From the IMG/VR virus record IMGVR_UViG_3300037502_001423, positions 1 through 23,271 of that record: a DNA stretch of 23,271 bases. One strand, 5' to 3'. The position numbers and the translations under genes were made by a program. The DNA is from a virus. The number at the start of each line of letters is the position of its first letter. Within the stretch, counting starts at the first letter, position 1. The notes under the pieces are model-generated. The model was given only the letters and a program-made list of their open reading frames with translations. It was not told where the DNA came from and searched no databases. This document shows positions 1-7,900 of this stretch, one piece after another.

Positions 1-2004
1 GTCGCTTGACCATGATGGAACACCGCTAGCAAGTTTTAACACCTGGCCATCTGTTCCCGCAGCCAAAAATGTTGTTGCGCCCGCACCAGACTGATATGGT
101 AATGAGCCAGTTGCGCCACCCGCTAAGTTTGTCGCAGAGCCTGCAACTAGGCTTGATTGAGCCCTGTTTTCCCAGCGAGAATCGCCGTTATCCCAAACAA
201 TTACATCGCCATCCGATGGAGTTGGCGCATTTACATTAGACAAATCATTTAATCTTGGCTCAAATGTTGGCCGTACAAATAAGATTCCATTTGTGTTATC
301 TGCATGAACAACCGCGGCCATTTGCACTTTGGCATTTGGCGCAGTTGGTACATTTTTGGTTAGCCCACCCGTAACCGCTGGGTTGTAATACAAAATATCG
401 CCGTTTGCCCAGGTTTCACTTGCTGTTGATCCGCTGGTATCAATTCCTTTTACTTCGCCAAACTCTTGAACATAAATCCAATCATTTGTTGATGCATTTT
501 CTTTGGCTAGGCCTAAAATATATGACCCTTGCGCAGCTGTTAACCCTGTTGCCGGGGCCGCAGTTAAGCCGCCAGATGAGCCCAAAGTGCCAGTAAACAT
601 TAATACTTGGCCTTTAGTAATTGCGGACGATGCTTTAATTCTGTAATAGTTTTCTTCGGCTACCTTAATTTCTACATTGTTATTACCAATTAATTGCAAG
701 GTTTTGGAGTTATCGTCACTATTCCAAGATAACGATCCAGCGCCACCAACAACACTTGCTGGGGTAATGTCAAAGTTAACCTCGTTGACATTTTGCAAGG
801 CATTTGCGTCAGATAGGGTAATCCCTGAGTTCTGAATAATTTTGCCAGTTGTGCTGTCAAAACGAGCGATTGCGTTATCAGTAGATGATGCCGGGCCAAC
901 TACATCGCCATTAGTTGCGGGCGCGGCCCATGTTGGAACACCACCAGCTACGGTTAATATTTGACCAGTTGAGCCAATTCCTACAAAGGTTGTTGCGCCT
1001 GATCCACTTTGATAAGGTACGCTGCCAGTAGCGCCACCAGCAAGGTTTGTTGCGGTTGTTGCACTTGTTGCACTTGTTGCGGTTGCTGCGTTACCAGAAA
1101 TTGAACCAGAAATGGTGTTGGAAACCGTTAAATTGGTTAATGTGCCAACCCCAGTAATTCCTGAATAATTGCCGCTAATCCTTGCTGAATCAATGGTTCC
1201 GCTTGTAATTTGAGATGCTGCAATCGCAATATTTGAGTTGCTCGCGCTTGTAATTTGTCCCTGGGCGTTAACAGCAATCACAGGAACCGCAGAGGCCGAG
1301 CCGTAAGTTGCAGCTGTTACACCAGTATTAGTGATGTTAAATGTATCGCCACCAGATAGATTTAGGCCTGTACCAGCAAAATATACGCCACCAACCGAGA
1401 AATTATTCCAGGTAACCGCGGTTACTCCAAGAGTGCCTCCTGGCTGGACGGGGCAATACCATGCTGAACCAGCTTGTGAGCCGCTTTCCACAAACACCAA
1501 AGCCGAAACCAACTCGTCCCATGCGTTTGCATCTGGGGAGCGGGTCCATGGCGTTCCAACAATGTAAATACCGTTTTCTGACTGAGTATTTTGGTTTTTA
1601 ACCAACACTCGGTCACCGGCAACTACTGCTACGGTGTCAATTGTTTGCGCACCAGATAGGGTAATGTTGGCCGTTGTGGCCGCATTTACTGGCTGTTTCC
1701 AAGAAATACCTAGGGCCAAAGAGTCAACATATAGTTTGGTTGTTAAATCGTTGTTTCCTACTGGTTGATTGGTTGCGCTTGCAGTAGTAAACGCGCCCGC
1801 AGCTGGTGTTGTAACGCCAATAGTTGTGCTATTGATGGTACTGTTGGTGATGTTTACACCATCTAAATTGGGGTTTACAGGGGCATAAAACGGGGTTCCT
1901 GCAGGGCCAATTAAGTTAATGCACTCATACGGTGGCAAGGGCTCAAAAGTCCCTTGGACCGGCACTATATTGGTTGTTATAGTCTTTGCGGTGTCGTTGG
2001 ACAT
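1..2004 (-). CDS. Tail fibre / virion structural protein, 3' end outside window
   Basis: All 668 codons from ATG at 2004 to the window edge are open, so the C-terminus is missing. The product is rich in Gly, Ala, Ser, Thr and Asn, with low-complexity stretches and almost no Cys. This is typical of fibrous, trimeric phage tail or appendage proteins. An early segment contains the motif TTKLYVDS, often seen in phage fibre proteins, and is followed by a beta-rich part. Two 42-residue modules starting ATNLAGGATGS (plus-strand 928-1053 and 10-135) are about 70% identical. The start is preceded by AAGGGAT. It is the last gene of the leftward late block visible here, 10 bp after the small protein at 2015. 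A receptor-binding or host-contact role is inferred; the fold is not identifiable by eye. Confidence 0.8.
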   Translation of the reverse strand, partial: MSNDTAKTITTNIVPVQGTFEPLPPYECINLIGPAGTPFYAPVNPNLDGVNITNSTINSTTIGVTTPAAGAFTTASATNQPVGNNDLTTKLYVDSLALGISWKQPVNAATTANITLSGAQTIDTVAVVAGDRVLVKNQNTQSENGIYIVGTPWTRSPDANAWDELVSALVFVESGSQAGSAWYCPVQPGGTLGVTAVTWNNFSVGGVYFAGTGLNLSGGDTFNITNTGVTAATYGSASAVPVIAVNAQGQITSASNSNIAIAASQITSGTIDSARISGNYSGITGVGTLTNLTVSNTISGSISGNAATATSATSATTATNLAGGATGSVPYQSGSGATTFVGIGSTGQILTVAGGVPTWAAPATNGDVVGPASSTDNAIARFDSTTGKIIQNSGITLSDANALQNVNEVNFDITPASVVGGAGSLSWNSDDNSKTLQLIGNNNVEIKVAEENYYRIKASSAITKGQVLMFTGTLGSSGGLTAAPATGLTAAQGSYILGLAKENASTNDWIYVQEFGEVKGIDTSGSTASETWANGDILYYNPAVTGGLTKNVPTAPNAKVQMAAVVHADNTNGILFVRPTFEPRLNDLSNVNAPTPSDGDVIVWDNGDSRWENRAQSSLVAGSATNLAGGATGSLPYQSGAGATTFLAAGTDGQVLKLASGVPSWSSD
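10..135 (-). repeat. Tail-fibre internal module, copy 2
   Basis: This encodes a 42-residue module (ATNLAGGATGSLPYQS... ending GVPSW). It matches the module at 928-1053 at about 30 of 42 residues, with no gap. It is a protein-level repeat inside the fibre gene, not a mobile element. Confidence 0.8.
928..1053 (-). repeat. Tail-fibre internal module, copy 1
   Basis: This encodes the first 42-residue module (ATNLAGGATGSVPYQS... ending GVPTW). On its N-terminal side it is preceded by a short Ala-Thr-Ser tandem (ATATSATSATTAT), a low-complexity linker. The copy at 10-135 has the same length and frame. Confidence 0.8.
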
Positions 2005-2014
2005 GGTAAATCCC

Positions 2015-2347
2015 TTATTCGTTTGCCACTAATGTCAAATATAGCGAATTTGTGCCTGATGAAATAGCTTTAATAAAGAAATTAGGTCTTGGGCAGTCAA
2101 TGATAATTGGCAAAAACATACTAGGAGCCAAAATATATGATCCGCTGCTACCAGATGACGCAATCGCTGGGGTTGCCATGTTGGAATTAGTCGTTCCAAA
2201 AGTAATCGCTGCGGTTCCAGTTCCTGTATTCAGGATGGCCACGCGAAATGCTAAAGTTGGCGTATCTGGAATAAGTTGCAGCGCAGCTGATGCAGAAGTT
2301 GTAAGGTCTAAACGATATGTTGGGGAAAGAATTTTTAAAGAATCCAT
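2015..2347 (-). CDS. Small virion-associated protein, hypothetical
   Basis: This 110-residue protein is rich in Thr, Ala, Ser and Ile, has a single Cys (in DCPRPNF) and appears all-beta. It reads like a small beta-sandwich decoration or fibre-associated protein. It has no signal peptide or membrane segment. It sits between the glycosyltransferase (stop 2357) and the long fibre (start 2004), with gaps of about 10 bp on each side, so it is co-transcribed with structural genes. The ATG at 2347 is preceded by an AAGGAT-like ribosome site. The role in the particle is inferred from position only; no family is recognised. Confidence 0.75.
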   Translation of the reverse strand: MDSLKILSPTYRLDLTTSASAALQLIPDTPTLAFRVAILNTGTGTAAITFGTTNSNMATPAIASSGSSGSYILAPSMFLPIIIDCPRPNFFIKAISSGTNSLYLTLVANE

Positions 2348-2356
2348 GATTAATCC

Positions 2357-3049
2357 TTATGGTTGAGTTTGTTCAATTATCCTACTTTTAAGCCAATTTC
2401 CAATGTGTCCTTCAAAGATTTTATTGCCAATGTGGCCCATATTAATTTCTGGGTCTAACCAAACCTGGCCGCCAATATCGCGCCACCGTTTACAAAAAGA
2501 AAAGTCCTCGCCATATTTCCATTTCTTTTCTGGGTCAATATACGACTCATACAGAGGATAAAACTGGTTATTAACTGCTGCGTCATGGTAAAAGGTCTCT
2601 GGGTAAGCCTCAATCATTTTTGCGACACAGTTTTTGGTGATTTTTAGAAATCCAGTAGGCACACGGTCTACTTCCAACAGGCCCGTGTTTGGGTCTGCTT
2701 GTAGATATTTGCGGTCTTCAATCCAGCCAACACTAAATTTAAGCGGGTCAACCCTTGCTGGATAAGCGCCTGCAACCATGTCTACAGGGTGATCAATAAG
2801 CCGGCACAATGCCCCAGCCTCCCAGGCCACATCTGAGTCAATAAACACCAGTTCATCGCACTCAGAATGGTAAAAATTGGTAGTAATAACACCGCGACAG
2901 TCTGCTATCAGGGCGTTTCCTACATCGTCAACAAATGTAAATCTATCCCCTCTTTTGATGAGAGTAATACAGTCAGTCATTAAGGACCGCATTGTCCCCA
3001 TATGAACCACCCCAGTATATGCGGGCATAGCTAACATTATGTGTTTCAT
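2357..3049 (-). CDS. GT-A type glycosyltransferase
   Basis: This 230-residue protein has the look of a GT-A-fold nucleotide-sugar transferase. The N-terminus MKHIMLAMPAYTG is the first Rossmann-like strand. The sequence LVFIDSDVAW (residues about 67-76) carries the metal/nucleotide-sugar DxD motif. GAYPAR (94-99) fits the region after it. YGEDFSFCKRW (179-189) fits the acidic catalytic region, and GHIG (205-208) gives a late metal-binding histidine. It would transfer a sugar to a virion protein, host glycan or DNA base; the acceptor cannot be told from sequence. AAAGGA precedes the ATG. A terminator separates it from the upstream head genes, and a small virion protein and fibre follow, which hints at modification of a surface component. 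Confidence 0.8.
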   Translation of the reverse strand: MKHIMLAMPAYTGVVHMGTMRSLMTDCITLIKRGDRFTFVDDVGNALIADCRGVITTNFYHSECDELVFIDSDVAWEAGALCRLIDHPVDMVAGAYPARVDPLKFSVGWIEDRKYLQADPNTGLLEVDRVPTGFLKITKNCVAKMIEAYPETFYHDAAVNNQFYPLYESYIDPEKKWKYGEDFSFCKRWRDIGGQVWLDPEINMGHIGNKIFEGHIGNWLKSRIIEQTQP

Positions 3050-3064
3050 GTAGTCCTTTAAATG

Positions 3065-3095
3065 AAAAAAGCCACCCCTTTTGGGGGCAGCTTTT
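3065..3095 (-). terminator. Intrinsic terminator after head genes
   Basis: On the minus strand a GC-rich hairpin (GCTGCCCCC / GGGGTGGC with an AAAA loop and a small internal mismatch) runs directly into six U residues. It lies 20 bp after the stop of the small head protein at 3114 and before the glycosyltransferase start. The A-run on the other side means it could also stop rightward transcription weakly. Confidence 0.8.
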
Positions 3096-3113
3096 CTGTT
3101 ACTTCAAAACATC

Positions 3114-3350
3114 TTAGGCTGTGATGCCAATGTTTTGCAATGCAGTAATGATGCTATTGATTCGTGCGCACATATCGGTTGTTGATGCCGTTGTAGACAC
3201 TAATGGGGTAATAGCACCGGCTTGAACCACGGGGGTCTCGCCATAAAAACCCACTTCACCTCCAGCGATGCCGATTAAAACACCATCGGATGCACTACCG
3301 TTTAATAGGTAGTTAGAGGTTTGGGTACTTGCTGGTCCTGGATTTGACAT
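3114..3350 (-). CDS. Small head fibre / decoration-like protein
   Basis: This 78-residue protein follows the coat gene by about 20 bp. The central GFYGETPVVQ, followed by a helical end (DMCARINSIITALQNIGI), resembles a recurring phage motif of the form GFfGatPVaQ followed by a coiled helix. That motif occurs in head-fibre proteins and in small proteins encoded next to coat genes. It would sit on the capsid surface, possibly as a trimer through the C-terminal helix. The start at 3350 has AAGGAACC upstream. The assignment rests on the motif and on position. Confidence 0.65.
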   Translation of the reverse strand: MSNPGPASTQTSNYLLNGSASDGVLIGIAGGEVGFYGETPVVQAGAITPLVSTTASTTDMCARINSIITALQNIGITA

Positions 3351-3369
3351 GATAAGGTTCCTTTCCTAA

Positions 3370-4617
3370 TTAAGCTGCCACGCGGCAAGCGAGTTCAGGG
3401 TAAAGCGGAGCCCAGCCGTATAGAACATCTAAACGGGTTGGGATGGAGTCGTTGTTAATGGTGTATTGACGCACCACACGAATCGACAAACCATTGTCCT
3501 TATCGCTTGCACGGCCTGCGAAATGAACGCCGTCAGGCAATTCCAAGTCGGCAGTAGCCAGGGTAAATGCGTTGCGATGAAATACCAAGTTCTGTGGGCT
3601 GACAACACCAGTCTTATTGAATGGGGTTACAACTGCAGATGCAGAAGTGGTCAACACGCTGACATTCTGGAACTGGCCAGCAGTAATAATCGCTGGGGAA
3701 ACAGTTACAGATGCCGATCCACCAGAAGTGATGGTCACAGGAGCGGTAATTACAAAGTTACGCAATACATTACCACCGTATGGCTGGCGGTTTTGTGGGT
3801 TGACTGCAAACACACCAGCAATCTGAATCGTATCGCCTTGGTTTAGCACGGCGTTAGCGGTTGCAGCAGAGATGGTAATGGTTGAGGTCTGAGCCCAGCC
3901 AGTTGTCAACGAGCCAGTAAATGTGCTGGTGTTGGTTGACATGGTAGCGGTTGAATACGAACCATAGGTATGGGACACAATGTTTTGGTCCATATACCAG
4001 TTCATACCAATCGTGTCGCGCCCCATCATGCCCTTTTCATACTGGCCAGAGATGGTGCCTTGTGGGTTAAATAAACCCTTTAAGCTGCCAACAATACTAG
4101 CGCCGGTAAATGGGTCAACTACGCAAGAACGCTTACCGTCACGGGGAGCACCTTCACCATCCAAGTAAGCCTGGGCGGTCAAGAATGTTGCGATGTCAGA
4201 TGGAACTACACCAGCTGTACCTACGGTATTAGCGGTGTTATCTACTGCCATTGTAGTGCCGTCAAAGTCGATTTTGTTGGCAATAGCAGCGATTGCGGGC
4301 TTCAATACACGGTCAGAGAACATATCCAAAGACAAGGATAGGTCTTGAGTCGTAAATTGGGTGTCCACATGGAACTGGGTTGAGAGGGTAACTGGTGTGG
4401 AAGTCTCGTTAAAGTCTTCTACATTCAGCGCTGGGCCAGTAGTACCGATGAAACGGCCTGGGCGGCGGACATTGACTGTGTTACCAATCTTTGCACCGAC
4501 AACCGCAAACTGGTCATCATAATTACGATCTACACGGCCCGTAAAGGTCAATTCGTTTTCCAAGACCATCAACGCCTCGTTGGTGATCATGGAGATAGTT
4601 AGCAAGTTATTTGCCAT
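3370..4617 (-). CDS. Major capsid protein, P22 coat (gp5)-like
   Basis: This 415-residue protein has the pattern of P22-type coat proteins (HK97 fold). Its N-arm is MANNLLTISMITNEALMVLE. It continues with VNVRRPGRF and a beta-rich segment, then the spine-helix region DMFSDRVLKPAIAAIANKID (about 100-120). The segment TFTGSLTTGWAQ to SAVV (about 230-330) is Thr/Val-rich. It is probably an inserted immunoglobulin-like domain comparable to the P22 I-domain. The C-terminus ends in a beta-strand pair (SIRVVRQYTINND and RLDVLYGW). It follows the scaffold by about 30 bp, in the canonical order portal, scaffold, coat. The start has GGAGAA upstream. It forms the icosahedral shell. Confidence 0.9.
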   Translation of the reverse strand: MANNLLTISMITNEALMVLENELTFTGRVDRNYDDQFAVVGAKIGNTVNVRRPGRFIGTTGPALNVEDFNETSTPVTLSTQFHVDTQFTTQDLSLSLDMFSDRVLKPAIAAIANKIDFDGTTMAVDNTANTVGTAGVVPSDIATFLTAQAYLDGEGAPRDGKRSCVVDPFTGASIVGSLKGLFNPQGTISGQYEKGMMGRDTIGMNWYMDQNIVSHTYGSYSTATMSTNTSTFTGSLTTGWAQTSTITISAATANAVLNQGDTIQIAGVFAVNPQNRQPYGGNVLRNFVITAPVTITSGGSASVTVSPAIITAGQFQNVSVLTTSASAVVTPFNKTGVVSPQNLVFHRNAFTLATADLELPDGVHFAGRASDKDNGLSIRVVRQYTINNDSIPTRLDVLYGWAPLYPELACRVAA

Positions 4618-4650
4618 GGTAATTCTCCAAATAAATTTTAAAGTTACCCG

Positions 4651-5577
4651 TCATCGAATCTTTCCTGCGGCCCTTGCAGCTTTCCATTGCTGGTAGGTGC
4701 CGTGAAACTTACGGTCAGCATCTAGCGTTATATCGCTAGGATTGCCGCCGGATTTCAGCGGATTAATCGGTGCCGGAGCATTAGACTTCTTCGCAACAGG
4801 CTCCTTTACGCTCGGTTTAGGGGTCTCTGATTTCTCAAATTTAGCCTCTAAACGCCCAATACTACGCAATTGCGAGGTGATGGATTTCTCCCCCAACTCA
4901 CGAGCAAAATCTGGATTTTCGGCCAAGTAATATAGGATTTGTGGGCCTACATCACTCTCTATAATCGCATCGGTGACCGGTCCTGAGACCGCAACATCAC
5001 TTGAGGCAATCATATCGTCATAATCCGGCAAATCTTGTTTTACCGCATCTAGCCTTTCTTGGAATTTTTGCCGCATCCGCGACTGTTCTTCCTCGGCTTT
5101 ACGCGCAAGTTCTGCTTGATCCCGCTCCCGCAATTTCTTATCCGCGGTCCACTCGGCCAGAGCCTCTGCATACTCGATAGCATCATTGAATTGCGATGGG
5201 TCAGGTTTGGGGTCAGGTTCCTCTGATTTAGGAGGGTTTACCTTAGTTTCCAATTCCTTTAATCGCGCCTCTAGAGCCTCTCGCGCATTACGCTCACGCT
5301 CCGCTTCTAGGCGGGCTGCTTCGCGCTGCTTGGTCAGTTCCGAAAACCGTTTTTCAAGTTTTGGGTTGTGCTTCTTTTCTCCTGCTGCAGCCTCTGTCTC
5401 GACATCTGGCTCACTCCGCCCTTGCTCAACAACCGGCTCCGCATCTGCGGCCTCAGTTGGAGTTTCCTGGGTGGCTAAACCAAGTTTTTGTGCCTGAAAC
5501 TCAGCTAAATTTTCACTTGTTACCAGGTTCGCAGCTTGTTTCCTTACTGGTTCCTGCACAACATTTGCATCTGACAT
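4651..5577 (-). CDS. Capsid scaffolding protein
   Basis: This 308-residue, highly charged, almost Cys-free protein is mostly helical. An acidic Glu/Ala/Pro-rich N-terminal third precedes a long coiled coil from KKHNPKLEKRFSELTKQ to LETKVNPP (about 67-117). A second charged helix spans about 150-180. A short basic C-terminal segment (FHGTYQQWKAARAAGKIR) is the usual place for coat binding in scaffolds. Its position between portal and coat is diagnostic. It would nucleate procapsid assembly and then leave. No protease motif is visible. Confidence 0.85.
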   Translation of the reverse strand: MSDANVVQEPVRKQAANLVTSENLAEFQAQKLGLATQETPTEAADAEPVVEQGRSEPDVETEAAAGEKKHNPKLEKRFSELTKQREAARLEAERERNAREALEARLKELETKVNPPKSEEPDPKPDPSQFNDAIEYAEALAEWTADKKLRERDQAELARKAEEEQSRMRQKFQERLDAVKQDLPDYDDMIASSDVAVSGPVTDAIIESDVGPQILYYLAENPDFARELGEKSITSQLRSIGRLEAKFEKSETPKPSVKEPVAKKSNAPAPINPLKSGGNPSDITLDADRKFHGTYQQWKAARAAGKIR

Positions 5578-5598
5578 GGATTAACTCCAAGAATAAAC

Positions 5599-5614
5599 CC
5601 GATGAACCCATCGG
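5599..5614 (-). other. Hairpin between portal and scaffold
   Basis: A perfect 6-bp inverted repeat (CCGATG / CATCGG, 4-nt loop) lies in the 74-bp gap between the portal stop and the scaffold start. The downstream run is GTTTATTCTT, a poor U tract. It is more likely an RNA processing or stability hairpin than a full terminator. Confidence 0.4.
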
Positions 5615-5651
5615 TAGGTTAAATCTATTAGAAACTGTTTTTCAATAGTTG

Positions 5652-7898
5652 TCAACGAGGCCCCATTGGAACGCCAGGGATAGCAGGCTGCTCTAATGGT
5701 TGAGGTTGCATCTCTTGCATCGCAAACTGCGCGGCCATCTGATCATCAACTCCAGGGTTAACCATTGGCTGCTGCGCTAACGCCATTTCTTCACGCAAGA
5801 ATGGTGAGTCATTCATGTTGACCTCGCTCTCAGAAAACGCTGCAGCTTGACCCTGTTCCGCATCTCTGCGGGCCATCTCTTGCTGCAAAGCGCGAGAATC
5901 CATGCCTTTGAGTAACAACTTGGTAATGGCATCAAGTTCGGTGCGGTTTTGGTCAGTAATCGCCTTGAGGTTGGTCTGATTGACTTTGGCCTCGTTAATC
6001 GTCTCGGTGTTGTATGCCCTAGAGGTAACATCCATGAGTTTGCGCTTGGTTTGGCCTTCCTCTTTCATGCGCTGCACATCGGTTTGGTGCTGCAAGTTTA
6101 AGGTCAGGGCTGCAATCTGTTGCTGCAAGTCGGCCACCATCTTTTGGCTGGCCATTAATTGCATTTGGACTTGTGGTGGGATGTCGGCTTTTTCGTCAAT
6201 CTGGGCTAATGGGTTCATGGCTGCCAGACGGTCTGCGATGACATCGGCACCAGGAAAATCCATGTTTCTAAACACTAGGTCACCGGCAGCATTGAACAAT
6301 TCAGGGTTAGCTTGCAATAGCGGAACCATCGCCTCGACTGCCTCCTGGCGCTTGGATTGATAGCCGGGGCCGGTGTCCATGTAAACATCGTATTCGCCTA
6401 CAGTCACATCGTTTAGGATTTTTTCGGCACCGTTCTCGTCCACAATCCGCTGGTTAATAGTAACCATTTCGGGCTGATTGTCGTATCCAATAATCCGCAT
6501 GACACGCTCTTTGTCGTAAATCTTTGGAATCAAATCTAGGATTACGCGCCCAGTTTGCTTAAGGGAGCGGGTGAGGTTGTCGTAATAATGGAAGTTAGAC
6601 AGATCAATTTGCATCTGCTGGCCACGAATGGCCTTGCCAGATAGATTGCCCTGGGCAAACTGATTGGGGTCATAAATACCAACCACAGTCTGCAAGTCAT
6701 TATTGATGGCACTTGTGGCCTCCACGATTCCAGCAGCGGGTGGCTCTGGTTGCAGCCTTTGCGGCACGGGCGCGGGTTGGCCTTCAATATCTTTTTGCTT
6801 ATAACGCAATACTGGTGTGGCCTTGATATTAGCCAGATTCCATTCATTTTCATGGCCTTCGTCTTGGCCTTCTGCCAATAACCACTTCGCTTTAGGCGCG
6901 AGAGCCACAGATTCGGTAAGAGCCGTGCGCCAGTAGTTATACATCCGCTGCGGGTCTTTGGCCATGCGCACAATGCCGTATTTCTTGCGCTTATCGTCAA
7001 CCACCAGCTGCTGGCCATACACCGGAATAATGGGGATAAATTTACCAATCCAGGTTGATTCCTCTAGGATTTCTAAGCCGGTCAACTTGGCCCACTTGAT
7101 AGTCTTGCGCATGGTTTCACGCTCGGCAACTACCTCAATGCCAGCAGCCATCATCATTTCTTCGCTGGGCGCGTCATCTTTATAGACTTGCGTCCCATCG
7201 GAAAGCAGTAATAATTTGGTCTTTTTGCGCTCGGTATACCACCACTCAGCGATGCGAATGTCATCTTTCATGATCCAATCGGCATCGGCATCGCCAGTTC
7301 CGCGCATATCAAAGTTACCGCCATCGTCTGCGTTAGGGTATTGGGCCTTGAAGTCTTTCTTGCTCATTACCTCAGTAATCAGGCAGGATTCGGCATCTGA
7401 TCCGTCTGGCATCTGACTGTTAGGGTCAAAGTAAACGGTAAATGGGTTCTGAATGGGCTTGATGTAGATTTCCTGGTCAAACGAGTCTTCCCTTACATAG
7501 TCAGTAAGGACTCGCCAGTAACCCCATCCCATGCGCACGGCAAACTCAAAGGCCGTGTCATAGGCGGTATCTGCGTCTGAGTTGACCTCAATGTGCTTAA
7601 AAATGCCTGTCAGGATGTCTGCAACCTTGGCATTGGCAGCCGAGTTCATCGAATGGGCTTTCATGCGGGGGCGCGCTTGGCGCTGCTGGTTACAGACTTG
7701 GCGGATAAATCCATCCAGTTTGTTAATGGTTAAGCAGGGTCTAGCCTCCAAGTTTCTGGAGTTTTGCACCTCAACGGGCCATTGGTCACCAGAAGAAAAT
7801 TTAAGGTCATCCAGGGCATCCTGGCGGTTATAGGAATCCGCATCGTTTGCGAATCTGAGATATTTCTGCGCGTCTTGTATGCGCTTATCGTTTGCCAT
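5652..7898 (-). CDS. Portal protein, P22 gp1-like
   Basis: About 748 residues, close to the roughly 725 of P22 portal. The N-terminal region (FSSGDQWP, RPCLTINKLDGFIRQV) matches the usual start of podoviral portals, and the middle contains the crown/stem/clip region. Residues about 580-700 form a long Gln-rich amphipathic helix (QKMVADLQQQIAALTLNL and onward), as in the P22 portal barrel. It forms the dodecameric vertex for DNA packaging and tail attachment. ATGs occur at 7913, 7904 and 7898. The 7898 start has GGGA five bases upstream, while 7904 overlaps the terminase stop as ATGA. The gene is translationally coupled to the large terminase. Confidence 0.92.
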   Translation of the reverse strand: MANDKRIQDAQKYLRFANDADSYNRQDALDDLKFSSGDQWPVEVQNSRNLEARPCLTINKLDGFIRQVCNQQRQARPRMKAHSMNSAANAKVADILTGIFKHIEVNSDADTAYDTAFEFAVRMGWGYWRVLTDYVREDSFDQEIYIKPIQNPFTVYFDPNSQMPDGSDAESCLITEVMSKKDFKAQYPNADDGGNFDMRGTGDADADWIMKDDIRIAEWWYTERKKTKLLLLSDGTQVYKDDAPSEEMMMAAGIEVVAERETMRKTIKWAKLTGLEILEESTWIGKFIPIIPVYGQQLVVDDKRKKYGIVRMAKDPQRMYNYWRTALTESVALAPKAKWLLAEGQDEGHENEWNLANIKATPVLRYKQKDIEGQPAPVPQRLQPEPPAAGIVEATSAINNDLQTVVGIYDPNQFAQGNLSGKAIRGQQMQIDLSNFHYYDNLTRSLKQTGRVILDLIPKIYDKERVMRIIGYDNQPEMVTINQRIVDENGAEKILNDVTVGEYDVYMDTGPGYQSKRQEAVEAMVPLLQANPELFNAAGDLVFRNMDFPGADVIADRLAAMNPLAQIDEKADIPPQVQMQLMASQKMVADLQQQIAALTLNLQHQTDVQRMKEEGQTKRKLMDVTSRAYNTETINEAKVNQTNLKAITDQNRTELDAITKLLLKGMDSRALQQEMARRDAEQGQAAAFSESEVNMNDSPFLREEMALAQQPMVNPGVDDQMAAQFAMQEMQPQPLEQPAIPGVPMGPR

Positions 7899-7900
7899 AG

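Noticed and set aside
2052-2366. 104-codon plus-strand ORF opposite the small virion protein
   Set aside because: It is the exact antisense of a well-placed leftward gene, with no start signals.
3466-3846. 126-codon plus-strand ORF inside the coat gene region
   Set aside because: Antisense shadow of the coat protein; no ribosome site and an implausible Cys/His/Arg-rich composition.
5980-6360. 126-codon plus-strand ORF inside the portal gene
   Set aside because: Antisense shadow of the portal barrel region, with Cys/Trp-rich composition and no upstream signals.
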